64,000 nucleotides of DNA from Congeria kusceri. Taxonomy: Eukaryota; Mollusca; Bivalvia; Myida; Dreissenidae. Shown here piece after piece: positions 41,201 to 46,390 of this stretch. The notes below the pieces were generated by a model. That model made no database searches and was not told the DNA's origin. It saw only the letters and a program-made list of their open reading frames with translations. The DNA lies in assembly GCA_027627225.1 (NCBI GenBank), contig CM051024.1:40727225-40791224 (forward strand), written 5' to 3'. The number at the start of each line of letters is the position of its first letter. Position 1 is the stretch's first letter. The position numbers and the translations under genes are program-made.

Positions 41201-43823
41201 GTGCTAATTCGTAATTGTGTGTACATTTTATAGAATACTATCATTTTAAGTCGATTCTAATATGTTTTTCTAAATAATGCGCATAAGTTTTATTTTGTTA
41301 TAAATATTAAATTATGCTTCAATAATAATTAGAACTGTGTCACAGGAGTGACAATTAACGGTCCCCGATTAATAGCATGTTTAAAGGTGTGGGTCAGCCA
41401 ATTTTTAAAGCGATGATAGAACATTATAATATATAAAACTTTGGCAACAAGGTAAATCCCCTTTTAACGCACTGGTACAGGTTGCTACAACCAACAATGA
41501 CCAGTTCCAGAAAACCCGTTGGAAACTGCAGGAGGAATTGCGTTTACAATAATTTTTTCCTATGTATACCATTAAGGAAAAATAGCCAACGGTCCATAAC
41601 TTCGTAATGGAGGAGAAACATTAAATCCCCATCTTTACGCACAGCAACACGTTACCCCCAACAATGAAGACAGGTTTCAATTCCAAAAATGAAGTACGAA
41701 AAGGGCAATAACTCCAGAATTATGAAGTGTAGAGTAACGGTTATTAAGCAATGTGCGTTTCCCTAATGAGATCCTTTCACCTAAAAATGTTTCAAGATAA
41801 TATCTCTTATAGTCTAAGAGTTATGCCCTGGGCAAAATGATGTATGAAAAGGTAACAAATGACAATAATTACAGAATTATGAAGGGCAAAGTTAAGGTTC
41901 TTTTGCACTGCACTTCTCCTCAATGAAATCTATCCACCTATCAATGTTCAACCTGATAGCTTAAATGCTTTCGTAGTTATGAAGGAAAAACATTCGAAAT
42001 GGTAACAATAAGGCACTGCAATAAATTGCATGGGATGGGTGACTAATTAACTTTAATATAACAACACACCGTAGCTTTTTATTTCAAGTGTATTTGTATG
42101 GCCAATTTATAAAAATGTTGCTCAAATCTTTAACGCTGACCATAGCCCATGTTAACAAAATGAAATATTGTACATCTTTTGTCCGAATGTGTATGTATGG
42201 TTTAGGAAATATTAGTGCAACCGCCAGTCTTGCCTTGTGCTTATCACACAACAGTATAAACTTAATGCACAATTTGTGTTTTGATTCGCATTCATTATAG
42301 CATACCTTAATTCGATTAATAAACATCTAACCAGGCTGTTCGCAGGACACGTTTTCCCATGATCTGTTAGAAAGGCAAGTTATCTCGGATCTGCCAGTGT
42401 ACCCCGGGTCACAGTTAACATCAGCGATGGAACCGTATGTTATATTAGTACCCTGGCGTAAAGTTGCATTTCCATTTGCAATAGCTGGTGGTGGTCCACA
42501 TGCTGTAAAGGGGACAGGTTTATCGCAATATCAATTTAAATGACGAAAGCCGTTACATTTACTTTGCAACGTTATTTAATAAAATGGAAGATAATTGCAG
42601 TGACATAACTTTAACAGTTGTGTCAAATCGTACTTGAATGGAAGGTACGTTATATAGCAAATTACCGAGGCATCATATTTATGTTATACAATTTCTGGTA
42701 AGTCATACAATTGACCGGAACTGTACATGTACCTACGCAGTAAATTCAAACATATGGTTAATTTAAATCACCCCAATTGGTATAGACGCTGATCTTCCAA
42801 AATCCGCCACACATCTTGTTGCTGTCTCCAGGACATTGTTCGTCACATTCTGACTCCGGCCGTTTGATTGCGTTCAGCGTATTGCCACAGAAGCAATACT
42901 GCCAGTTCTAAATGCACAAACGAATCCATTTAAAACAGCACATTGACGTGAGTAGTAAAGGAGGAGTATCAGATGTTCCCCTGACGTGTAATAATTGACC
43001 GATTAAGTATTGTATCGTATCATTGGTCTTGTACCCGCGCCGAATGATTTCGATCGGCTACAAACAGCCGTTTACATAATACGGATGTTTTAACAAGACG
43101 CTGACGGTCCATATACCATATTCATTGATTTTGTAACAAAAAACACGCTTTTCCTCTGGCAATATAGAATATAAAAAAATGCAAACGAGATCGGACAGAG
43201 ACCCTATATCTATACAAAAAACACTCAAGGTAGAACAGCCAGACCATATGTTTGTTAACCTCCTTCATGTATAGAAGCTTTCCATCGGATCATTGAAATT
43301 CTGCACGTGTTTTCAAAGAAATGGACCAGTCAAAGAATGTGCACTAGGATCAATACTGAATAAAGGTCTGCAAATCCTTGAAAATGAAGCACGTCACCTT
43401 CTGATAATGAAGCTTCATTTACATTCCACTAATTGATTGACAGGAAAAAGTCCTTATGACACCTACCAGATCTTGACAAATCAGATATGAAATGGAATCA
43501 GATAGACGATTAATATAGAAATCGTATACGATCATCTGATTAATATGTACTTTTAATATCCTGGAACACGTGCTTGCGAAGAACAATGAATGAAAATGGA
43601 CGTAAATGCCCTTGCTGCTTTTATAAAACCTATTTAAGTACAAAATAGTTATAGACGGTAACAATTTCTATGCATATTTAAAGCAAACCGACCTCCACTC
43701 CGGCATATCTGTAGGCGCTGCAACGACTTGCACACTCCAAAGGTGTGTTCGTGGAAGAGGTGCTAAACATGGGAAGAAGGACACGATCAGGGGTATCCTC
43801 ATAACAACCGAGATAAACGATAC
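6133..43823 (-). CDS. Large mosaic adhesion GPCR: (WSC-CCP)x3, SRCR, CCPx4, HormR, GAIN, GPS, 7TM
   Basis: About 32 exons on the minus strand join in matching phase into one receptor of roughly 1,480 residues. Order from the N-terminal side: three WSC-CCP modules (43823-24271), a six-cysteine SRCR domain (18208-17586), four CCP domains (16932-15679), a HormR domain (15439-15056), a GAIN domain (14696-12377) with the GPS motif (12420-12070), seven helices (11378-8026) and a tail (6393-6133). WSC and CCP are extracellular carbohydrate- or protein-binding folds; SRCR is a scavenger-type module. In this receptor class GAIN/GPS self-cleaves and leaves a tethered agonist on the 7TM part. The extracellular exons are mostly phase 1-1, the usual condition for exon shuffling. 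Defects seen: a TGA in WSC copy 2, a frame break in TM1 unless an internal acceptor is used, and a short TM4. The first exon is uncertain (see 46087-46144). Confidence 0.85.
6394..8025 (-). other. Intron before the tail exon
   Basis: Non-coding. It holds an inverted-repeat element at 6711-7005; otherwise AT-rich sequence with no recognised feature. Confidence 0.5.
6711..7005. mobile_element. MITE-like element with terminal inverted repeats
   Basis: The ends are inverted copies: CCAAGGGTGAAGCGGCGGGCA near 6720-6740 faces its near-complement around 6978-7003 (GCCCGCCGCTTTCCCCTGG). A TA dinucleotide flanks each end, as after Tc1/mariner-type insertion. The 0.24-kb interior has no open frame. 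No superfamily can be named with certainty. Confidence 0.6.
8026..8067 (-). CDS. Minus-strand aGPCR exon: TM7
   Basis: A 42-nt exon preceded by TTTGCTTTCAG and followed by GTGAGA. Encodes [14 protein letters not shown], aligning residue for residue with GLFIFIFHCVLNKP of the plus-strand gene. Confidence 0.88.
8190..8905. repeat. Tandem array of ~150-bp units within the TM7-TM6 intron
   Basis: Four diverged units share TATTATGCCCATATTTGACC, a run of 'AAGTGTGACCTTGACCTTT', and GCGACACGCCGTCT. The array ends in a GGACGGACGGACG stretch and a GTCGAGTTGACCGCAAGCGG tail. The form is common in bivalve introns and is probably a non-autonomous element. The open frames inside (8233-8457, 8668-8859) are repeat-derived. 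Confidence 0.7.
9004..9130 (-). CDS. Minus-strand aGPCR exon: TM6 and ECL3
   Basis: 127 nt, acceptor CTTGTCTCAG, donor GTAGTT. Encodes [20 protein letters not shown] then [19 protein letters not shown]. The near-identity to exon 2314-2440 shows that the two receptors are close paralogues. Confidence 0.93.
9471..9556 (-). CDS. Minus-strand aGPCR exon: TM5 end and third intracellular loop
   Basis: 86 nt, acceptor TTTTTCTTGCAG, donor GTAGGT. Encodes [16 protein letters not shown] then [13 protein letters not shown]. Its first 26 nt and the acceptor are repeated seven more times in the neighbouring intron (9531-9930). Confidence 0.9.
9531..9930 (-). repeat. Eight 50-bp tandem units, each copying a splice acceptor plus exon start
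   Basis: Strict 50-bp period with 5-10 differences between units. Read on the minus strand, each unit has a pyrimidine tract, an acceptor-like TTGCAG and the first ~26 nt of exon 9471-9556 (ATTGTATGCTTGGTTCTTGT). The unit nearest the exon is the real one (9531-9580). In two units the AG is damaged: CTCCAAG in unit 2 and ACAGGAAG in unit 8. Confidence 0.9.
10020..10086 (-). CDS. Minus-strand aGPCR exon: ECL2 and TM5
   Basis: 67 nt, acceptor CTATTTCAG, donor GTAAAA. Encodes [14 protein letters not shown] then VAPALVIIL, with the conserved CWLS motif. Confidence 0.92.
10205..10295 (-). CDS. Minus-strand aGPCR exon: TM4, shortened
   Basis: 91 nt, donor GTAAGT. Encodes [20 protein letters not shown] then GNEHF. 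The only acceptor that keeps the frame is TTGAG next to AGCTACATG; a TGA lies just upstream in frame. Compared with exon 1515-1626, seven residues at the start of TM4 are missing, leaving a marginal helix. Confidence 0.75.
10490..10640 (-). CDS. Minus-strand aGPCR exon: TM3
   Basis: 151 nt, acceptor TTTTAG, donor GTAAAT. Encodes [18 protein letters not shown] then [18 protein letters not shown]. The Cys of ALC is the conserved TM3 cysteine. Confidence 0.92.
10879..10981 (-). CDS. Minus-strand aGPCR exon: TM2
   Basis: 103 nt, acceptor TAAACAG, weak donor GTTTGC, entering in phase 2. Encodes [20 protein letters not shown] then [14 protein letters not shown]. The SDR..LLLNLC..LL pattern is the standard TM2 of adhesion receptors. 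No equivalent exists in the plus-strand gene. Confidence 0.9.
11040..11262. repeat. Trinucleotide (ACT)n microsatellite
   Basis: An imperfect ACT/CTA run in the TM2-TM1 intron. Open frames on both strands here translate to Thr or Val runs and are not genes. Confidence 0.9.
11276..11378 (-). CDS. Minus-strand aGPCR exon: linker and TM1, with frame break
   Basis: The exon homologous to 433-539 reads [13 protein letters not shown] then meets a TAG at 11331-11333. In the next frame it continues as [20 protein letters not shown], clearly TM1. One base is missing relative to the paralogue. An internal AG at 11341-11342 would let the exon start at 11340 in phase 0 ([11 protein letters not shown]...), keep TM1 and drop 13 linker residues. 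Either the gene carries a frameshift, uses this acceptor, or the base is a sequence error. Confidence 0.75.
12070..12193 (-). CDS. Minus-strand aGPCR exon: GPS motif core
   Basis: 124 nt, acceptor GTATTTAG, donor GTATGT. Encodes [15 protein letters not shown] and [24 protein letters not shown] is the expected autoproteolysis site of GAIN/GPS receptors; after cleavage, NFAVLM starts the tethered agonist. With the previous exon the four GPS cysteines are present. Confidence 0.95.
12377..12420 (-). CDS. Minus-strand aGPCR exon: GPS start
   Basis: A 44-nt exon, phase 0 in and 2 out, donor GTAATT. Encodes [15 protein letters not shown], which joins directly to TNETGYW and gives the classic PxCxYW....GYW GPS layout. 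The acceptor TTTGAAG is weak, but the phase fit is exact. Confidence 0.88.
12562..12670 (-). CDS. Minus-strand aGPCR exon: GAIN subdomain B strands
   Basis: 109 nt, acceptor TTATTTGCAG, donor GTAAAT. Encodes [20 protein letters not shown] and the strand [11 protein letters not shown], a usual GAIN-B segment just before GPS. Confidence 0.85.
12830..13172. repeat. GGACGGAC-ended dispersed repeat in an intron
   Basis: Contains AGGCCAAGGTCAAGATCAAA and GTCATGGTCAAGG motifs followed by a GACGGAC run and CCTTCCACATCAAGATGCC. The ending resembles the array at 8190-8905 in design but not in sequence. Confidence 0.5.
13338..13419 (-). CDS. Minus-strand aGPCR exon: GAIN domain
   Basis: 82 nt, acceptor CATTTCAAG, donor GTATAT, entering in phase 1. 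Encodes [19 protein letters not shown], a strand-turn typical of GAIN-B (VTVVIYK). Confidence 0.85.
13672..13924 (-). CDS. Minus-strand aGPCR exon: GAIN domain core
   Basis: 253 nt, the longest exon of the gene apart from the tail exon; acceptor TTGTCAG, weak donor GTTTGT. Encodes the segment from [20 protein letters not shown] to [11 protein letters not shown], including [16 protein letters not shown]. Phase 0 in and 1 out fits both neighbours. Confidence 0.87.
14176..14247 (-). CDS. Minus-strand aGPCR exon: GAIN subdomain A helix
   Basis: 72 nt, phase 0-0, acceptor TATTCCAG, donor GTAAGC. Encodes [18 protein letters not shown] then ETLKQT; SNLVD is the usual GAIN-A helix signature. Confidence 0.88.
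14496..14696 (-). CDS. Minus-strand aGPCR exon: GAIN subdomain A
   Basis: 201 nt, phase 0-0, donor GTATAC. Encodes [20 protein letters not shown] followed by a Glu/Thr-rich turn and [20 protein letters not shown]. All-helical, as expected for GAIN-A. Confidence 0.88.
15056..15147 (-). CDS. Minus-strand aGPCR exon: HormR domain, second half
   Basis: 92 nt, acceptor GATTTCAG, donor GTGAGT. Encodes [19 protein letters not shown], the G..xRxC...G.W....C end of a hormone-receptor domain. Confidence 0.88.
15344..15439 (-). CDS. Minus-strand aGPCR exon: HormR domain, first half
   Basis: 96 nt, acceptor CAACAAAAAG, donor GTATTT. Encodes [20 protein letters not shown] and [10 protein letters not shown]. 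Joined to the next exon it gives the four-cysteine HormR pattern with both tryptophans. HormR commonly precedes GAIN in adhesion GPCRs. Confidence 0.87.
15679..15855 (-). CDS. Minus-strand aGPCR exon: CCP (sushi) domain 7
   Basis: 177 nt, phase 1-1, donor GTAAGG. Starts [15 protein letters not shown], continues [11 protein letters not shown] and ends [11 protein letters not shown]: complete four-Cys sushi fold with its Trp. Confidence 0.93.
16031..16204 (-). CDS. Minus-strand aGPCR exon: CCP domain 6
   Basis: 174 nt, phase 1-1, weak donor [19 protein letters not shown] ... [11 protein letters not shown] ... [11 protein letters not shown]; all four cysteines present. Confidence 0.92.
16410..16583 (-). 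CDS. Minus-strand aGPCR exon: CCP domain 5
   Basis: 174 nt, phase 1-1. [13 protein letters not shown] ... [15 protein letters not shown] ... NGEWENAFC; complete sushi domain. Confidence 0.93.
16762..16932 (-). CDS. Minus-strand aGPCR exon: CCP domain 4, conserved Trp lost
   Basis: 171 nt, phase 1-1. [13 protein letters not shown] ... [16 protein letters not shown] ... NGELGNATC. Cysteines are kept, but the usual W before the last Cys is Leu (GEL where CCP5 has GEW). The donor GTAGAA is weak. Confidence 0.87.
17096..17165 (+). repeat. tRNA-like (SINE head) remnant
   Basis: AGCCTAATGGTTGAGTGCTC resembles an RNA polymerase III A box of a tRNA-derived SINE. The expected B box is degraded. Not a functional tRNA. 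Confidence 0.35.
17330..17386 (-). repeat. tRNA-derived SINE head fragment
   Basis: On the minus strand, GCTTAGGGCAGTTGCTTACG followed by GGTTCGAATCC gives A-box-like and B-box sequences at tRNA spacing. No acceptor stem or matching tail is visible. Confidence 0.45.
17586..17764 (-). CDS. Minus-strand aGPCR exon: SRCR domain, second half
   Basis: 179 nt, acceptor CTCTTTGTAG, donor GTAGGT. Encodes [40 protein letters not shown] and [16 protein letters not shown]. The last four of six SRCR cysteines are here. It exits in phase 1 and joins exactly to CCP4 (DCGLP). Confidence 0.93.
18079..18208 (-). CDS. Minus-strand aGPCR exon: SRCR domain, first half
   Basis: 130 nt, acceptor CTATACCAG, donor GTAGGA. 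Encodes [39 protein letters not shown] and KELG. Six cysteines in total and coding by two exons fit group A SRCR domains. Phase 1 entry matches the donor of the WSC-CCP modules. Confidence 0.93.
18209..18742 (-). other. Intron between SRCR and the duplicated modules
   Basis: AT-rich sequence with no recognised feature up to where the ~8.9-kb tandem duplication begins. Confidence 0.5.
20928..22690 (+). mobile_element. Array-type non-autonomous element, copy 1
   Basis: Starts AACAAGAGGGCCCTGAGGGC and ends CATGAGCACTTTGTACTGTG-GTGAGCTAAAA. The interior is about nine ~170-bp repeats built around TTGACCCCAGGGGCATAATT, GAGGACCACTA, TGTTACATACCAAATATGAA and CTGGGCCTTGCGGTTTCAGA. Near the 3' end lies a CGCACGCACGCAC stretch. 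The short inverted CTCAC/GTGAG termini are typical of such bivalve elements. All open frames inside come from the repeat. Confidence 0.75.
22940..23066 (+). other. Conserved open segment of unknown nature, copy 1 (stop inside)
   Basis: Matches the reading frames at 32080-32204 and 41004-41125, but a TAA at 22998-23000 interrupts it. No family recognised; the similarity may simply reflect the duplication. Confidence 0.25.
24271..24441 (-). CDS. Minus-strand aGPCR exon: CCP domain 3 (unit 1)
   Basis: 171 nt, phase 1-1, donor [24 protein letters not shown] ... [15 protein letters not shown] ... SWENVSC. Complete sushi domain. It joins downstream to SRCR exon 18079-18208 in phase. Confidence 0.93.
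24718..24853 (-). CDS. Minus-strand aGPCR exon: WSC domain second half (unit 1)
   Basis: Encodes [40 protein letters not shown] and W. Units 2 and 3 have NWQY before CFCG. Here an acceptor GCGTAG created by local duplication would give VSVQ instead, with the same 136-nt length and phase. It is probably usable, but the acceptor differs from its sister copies. Confidence 0.75.
24893..25019 (-). pseudogene. Decayed duplicate of the unit 1 WSC exon
   Basis: A second copy of the WSC exon about 175 bp away. The acceptor TTTAG has become TTTGG with a short deletion, CFCG is CLCG, and the Cys of KMCGG is Tyr (KMYGG). It is unlikely to be spliced in. Confidence 0.85.
25812..25942 (-). CDS. Minus-strand aGPCR exon: WSC domain first half (unit 1)
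   Basis: 131 nt, acceptor TTTTTGGCAG, donor GTCGGT. Encodes [20 protein letters not shown] and [26 protein letters not shown] and C..xC form the N-terminal part of a WSC domain, a putative carbohydrate-binding module. Phase 1-0. Confidence 0.93.
26050..27450. mobile_element. Second array-type element, unit 1
   Basis: Diverged ~160-bp repeats with GAACATTTCTGTGAAAT, GTGGTTTCTGACAAGAAGAT, TGCCTTCATAGCTAT and a GCCATGTTTTT motif. The right end carries GGAGCACTTCGATCGTGCTC. In units 2 and 3 the left end is GATCGCTCACCTGATTTAAA; in unit 1 this end is lost. Confidence 0.65.
29798..31826 (+). mobile_element. Array-type non-autonomous element, copy 2
   Basis: Same ends as copy 1, with roughly eleven internal ~170-bp repeats instead of nine. 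It occupies the homologous site, so it was present before the duplication and has since changed repeat number. Confidence 0.75.
32080..32204 (+). other. Conserved open segment of unknown nature, copy 2
   Basis: Open frame ending TAG at 32202-32204, reading [20 protein letters not shown] then [17 protein letters not shown]. An AG lies just before it (AAATGTAG), so it could be a plus-strand terminal exon or the relic of one. No family is recognised. Confidence 0.25.
32265..32890. repeat. Local tandem duplication (~315 bp) private to unit 2
   Basis: The segment from GAAAACATTTATGAGTG to the 'CACAGCTACAGGTT' stretch occurs twice in a row; units 1 and 3 have it once. Confidence 0.85.
33745..33915 (-). 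CDS. Minus-strand aGPCR exon: CCP domain 2 (unit 2)
   Basis: 171 nt, phase 1-1. [18 protein letters not shown] ... [15 protein letters not shown] ... TWENVSC. Intact. Confidence 0.9.
34185..34320 (-). CDS. Minus-strand aGPCR exon: WSC second half (unit 2), with in-frame stop
   Basis: 136 nt, acceptor GCATTTAG, phase 0-1. Reads [26 protein letters not shown], then TGA at 34240-34242, then [17 protein letters not shown]. Units 1 and 3 have GGA (Gly) there. The domain is otherwise perfect, so this is a recent nonsense change, a skipped module, or an assembly error. Confidence 0.88.
35064..35194 (-). CDS. Minus-strand aGPCR exon: WSC first half (unit 2)
   Basis: 131 nt, phase 1-0, near-identical to its sister exons. 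[15 protein letters not shown] ... [14 protein letters not shown]; intact. Confidence 0.9.
35340..36575. mobile_element. Second array-type element, unit 2 (right end missing)
   Basis: Begins GGTCGCTCACCTGATTTAAA. The internal repeats are as in units 1 and 3. The element is cut at about 36575 by the unit 2/unit 3 junction, so its GATCGTGCTC end is absent. Confidence 0.65.
38694..40752 (+). mobile_element. Array-type non-autonomous element, copy 3
   Basis: Homologous insertion site to copies 1 and 2, about eleven internal repeats, and the same CGCACGCACGCA-containing 3' end followed by GAGGTGAGCT. Confidence 0.75.
41004..41125 (+). other. Conserved open segment of unknown nature, copy 3
   Basis: Open to the TAG at 41123-41125, with the same peptide as copy 2 ([19 protein letters not shown]). 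Its upstream intron-like AG is AAATGTAG. Unassigned. Confidence 0.25.
42332..42502 (-). CDS. Minus-strand aGPCR exon: CCP domain 1 (unit 3)
   Basis: 171 nt, phase 1-1, acceptor [26 protein letters not shown] ... [15 protein letters not shown] ... SWENVSC. Intact. Its donor phase fits the WSC first-half exon of unit 2 (35194). Confidence 0.92.
42772..42907 (-). CDS. Minus-strand aGPCR exon: WSC second half (unit 3)
   Basis: 136 nt, phase 0-1, acceptor [53 protein letters not shown]. Complete, with all expected cysteines. Confidence 0.93.
43693..43823 (-). CDS. Minus-strand aGPCR exon: WSC first half (unit 3)
   Basis: 131 nt, phase 1-0, acceptor [30 protein letters not shown] ... [14 protein letters not shown]. 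It is the most 5' domain exon seen. A preceding exon must supply one base and, presumably, the signal peptide. Confidence 0.92.
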
Positions 43824-43969
43824 CTGCCAAAAAGTAGGAACACAACTATACATCGTATTCGCAAGACGCAATTTACACTAGCTGTTCAGAAAGTCCGTTG
43901 AAACAAGTTGCGGAAATTATTTTTAATACATATCTTAAATATTAAAACAACAAAATCATATTAACAAGT

Positions 43970-45325
43970 GGGCCAAGATAGCCCAGGATCGCTCACCTGA
44001 TTTAAAGGCATTCAGATGTCTTGTACAATTAAATAGCATGTTCCTAGATTTGAAGTTATATATTTACAACAAATGATAACGATGGACCGCGTACATGTTT
44101 TTTAAAATTCAAAATAATTTCAAGAATTTTGGTAGAGGGCCATTCAGGGAACATTTCTGTGAAATAATTTAGAAATCACGCAAGTGATTTTTAACAAGAA
44201 CATTTCAATTTTTTTTAATACAGCCATATACGGAAAACTGCCCCATGCCCTGGCGGCCATATGTTGAAACGAATCACAATTATTTGAAGGAATTTGGTAG
44301 AGGGTTACCGAAGGAACGTTTCTGTTGAAGGAAGGAAAACTACCTTGCATCCTAGTGGCAATGTTTCTTTAACGAATCATCATTATGTGAAGGAATTTTG
44401 TAGAGTGTCACCCAAGGAAAATTTCTGGGAAGTTATTTTTAAATAAAGGAAGTGGTTTCTGACAAGAAGATTGTAAAATTTGCTTTATAGCTATACATGT
44501 ATTAGGTCAAATTTCTGCACCCCTTTGCGGTCATGTTGTTTAATAAATCAAACACATTTGAAAGAATTCGGTAGAGGATTACCCATGGAACATTTCTATG
44601 AAATCTGTTTTGTAATCTAGAAAGTTGTCACTAACAAGCAGAGTGTACAACTTACCTTTATTTCCATATTAAGACAAATGCCCCCCAGACCGCCATGTTT
44701 TTACCGAAATCAAAATAAATTGAAGAAAATAATTCAGAAGAAGGAACATTTATGCGAAAACAAGTTTGAAATCCGGCATGCATTTCTGACAAGGAGGTTG
44801 TCGAAGTTGCCTTCATAGCTATGTAAGGGTAAACGTTACCTCAACCCCCGCCCCCGGTGGCATTGTTTTTAAACGATTTAAACTTATTTGTAGGAAATCA
44901 GTAGAGGGGACATTGCTATGAAACTATTTCAAAATCCAGGAATTGGTCTTCGTCACGAAGATTGTAAAAATTGCCTTTATAGCTATCTAAGGGCAAACTT
45001 CCCCATCCCCTGGCCGCCAGTTTTTAACGAATTCTGGTAAGGTTCATCGAGGAACATTTCTGGGAAAACTATTTTGAAATGCAGCAAGTGGTTTCTGAAA
45101 AGAATATTTTCAAAATTTGCTATATATGCCATTACTGGCATTGCAACCAGCGTTGTTCGCATATTTCATTCAATTGAAGGAGTAAAGGATCATCCTAGGA
45201 ATACTCCTGCCAAGTTTAGTTCAAGTCCTAGGTTTCAGAGACGAATTTGTTTGAAGTACGACGGACGGTTGTGACCACAATAGCTCACCGTGGAGCACTT
45301 CGATCGTGCTCAGGTATCTGGTATG
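43970..45325. mobile_element. Second array-type element, unit 3 (both ends present)
   Basis: Left end GGATCGCTCACCTGATTTAA, right end CACTTCGATCGTGCTCAGGT. It is the most complete copy, with ~160-bp internal repeats and a GACGGACGG stretch before the right end. Confidence 0.65.
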
Positions 45326-46086
45326 AAAAATAAGACATTGATTTTAAATCTTGAATACGAAGCGATGTCACAGAGCTACTGTACTGAGCTCCATGTCATT
45401 GACACTAGTTTACCAACACATTTGTGGTTATAAACCTGTTATTGGTTCCGGTGTAGGTTCACCAAAACATCTATTAATGCCGACATGAACCAACTGCAGA
45501 AGCATAAGTAAAACGATATGCTTCGTCATTATGTGTTTCTTTAACTGGTCTGAAAGAAATATAAGAGAATGAAAATATTGCCTTTCTTAAACAAGACAAC
45601 AAGAAAGCCCTCGTGGAAAGCAGACAAAGCCAAGACCGCTCGTTTACCCCATTTGTTGTGCACCGATCAATTATATATAATGCGGCAGTTTGCAAGCTCT
45701 TTTAATAAAAACAATTTCGTACAAAATCCTGTATTCAGACAGTGATCGGATCAACACCCAAAATTAATCATTTGTTCATTGATCCATTGCCAATCATTCC
45801 ACAACATGTTACGCAAATCCGTTCATATTTTTTTTGCATTAAGTTGCAATAGAAAATGACTGTTTCATCATGAACAATAATTCGTTACTTTATGGTGACA
45901 GAACTGCCAAACGCGATAAACCCACCGATCTCGAATTACAATAAAAACACATCAATGTTAAATTATTGTTGGTAAACATTAAACATTTAACAAACCACAC
46001 ATTACTTTATTGGTAAAGTATTACTGCATATGGGAGATTTAACCAGTTTTCATTATTTGTTTTTTTACATAATCTGAAAGGTAAAC

Positions 46087-46144
46087 CATTAACCGTGAAC
46101 TTATAAACTAAACAGAAATAAAATAACAACACAAGCACAAACAT
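46087..46144 (-). CDS. Candidate first exon with signal peptide for the large aGPCR
   Basis: From an ATG at 46144 the minus strand reads MFVLVLLFYFCLVYKFTVN plus one base, a good secretory signal with hydrophobic core. A GT follows at the right place (GTTTAC) to leave phase 1, as needed to join [10 protein letters not shown] of WSC copy 1. The donor is weak, no promoter was identified, and hydrophobic AT-rich frames arise by chance, so this is only a candidate. Confidence 0.3.
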
Positions 46145-46189
46145 GACCTCTTTAGCGGTGGTAGTAAAACATTTGCGTTCTAAAACTGT

Positions 46190-46390
46190 CCACACGGGCT
46201 AATCCAGGACGACACTTTCCGCTTTGATGGTACTTTATGTTTCAAGCAAGTCTCTTCTAAACATAAATTCACTGTAGGCGGAAAGTATTGTCCCGGATTA
46301 GCCTCTGCGGACTGCACAGGCTAATCCGGGAAGACACTTTACGCATATGCATTAAGCCCGGTTTTTCCGCGACACGCATCAAAAATATGT
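46190..46390. mobile_element. Fold-back repeat with 'GGCTAATCC' arms
   Basis: Contains two arms, CGGAAAGTATTGTCCCGGAT and GGCTAATCCGGGAAGACACT, that pair around a ~15-nt centre. A third, partial arm GGGCTAATCCAGGACGACAC lies on the left. Repeats of this kind are common in bivalve genomes. No coding capacity. Confidence 0.65.

Larger units (their letters stand above)
36590..45485. repeat. Segmental duplication unit 3 (~8.9 kb)
   Basis: Starts inside the homologue of 27702 and ends at the homologue of 27610. It contains intact WSC and CCP exons and both array elements. Confidence 0.92.
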
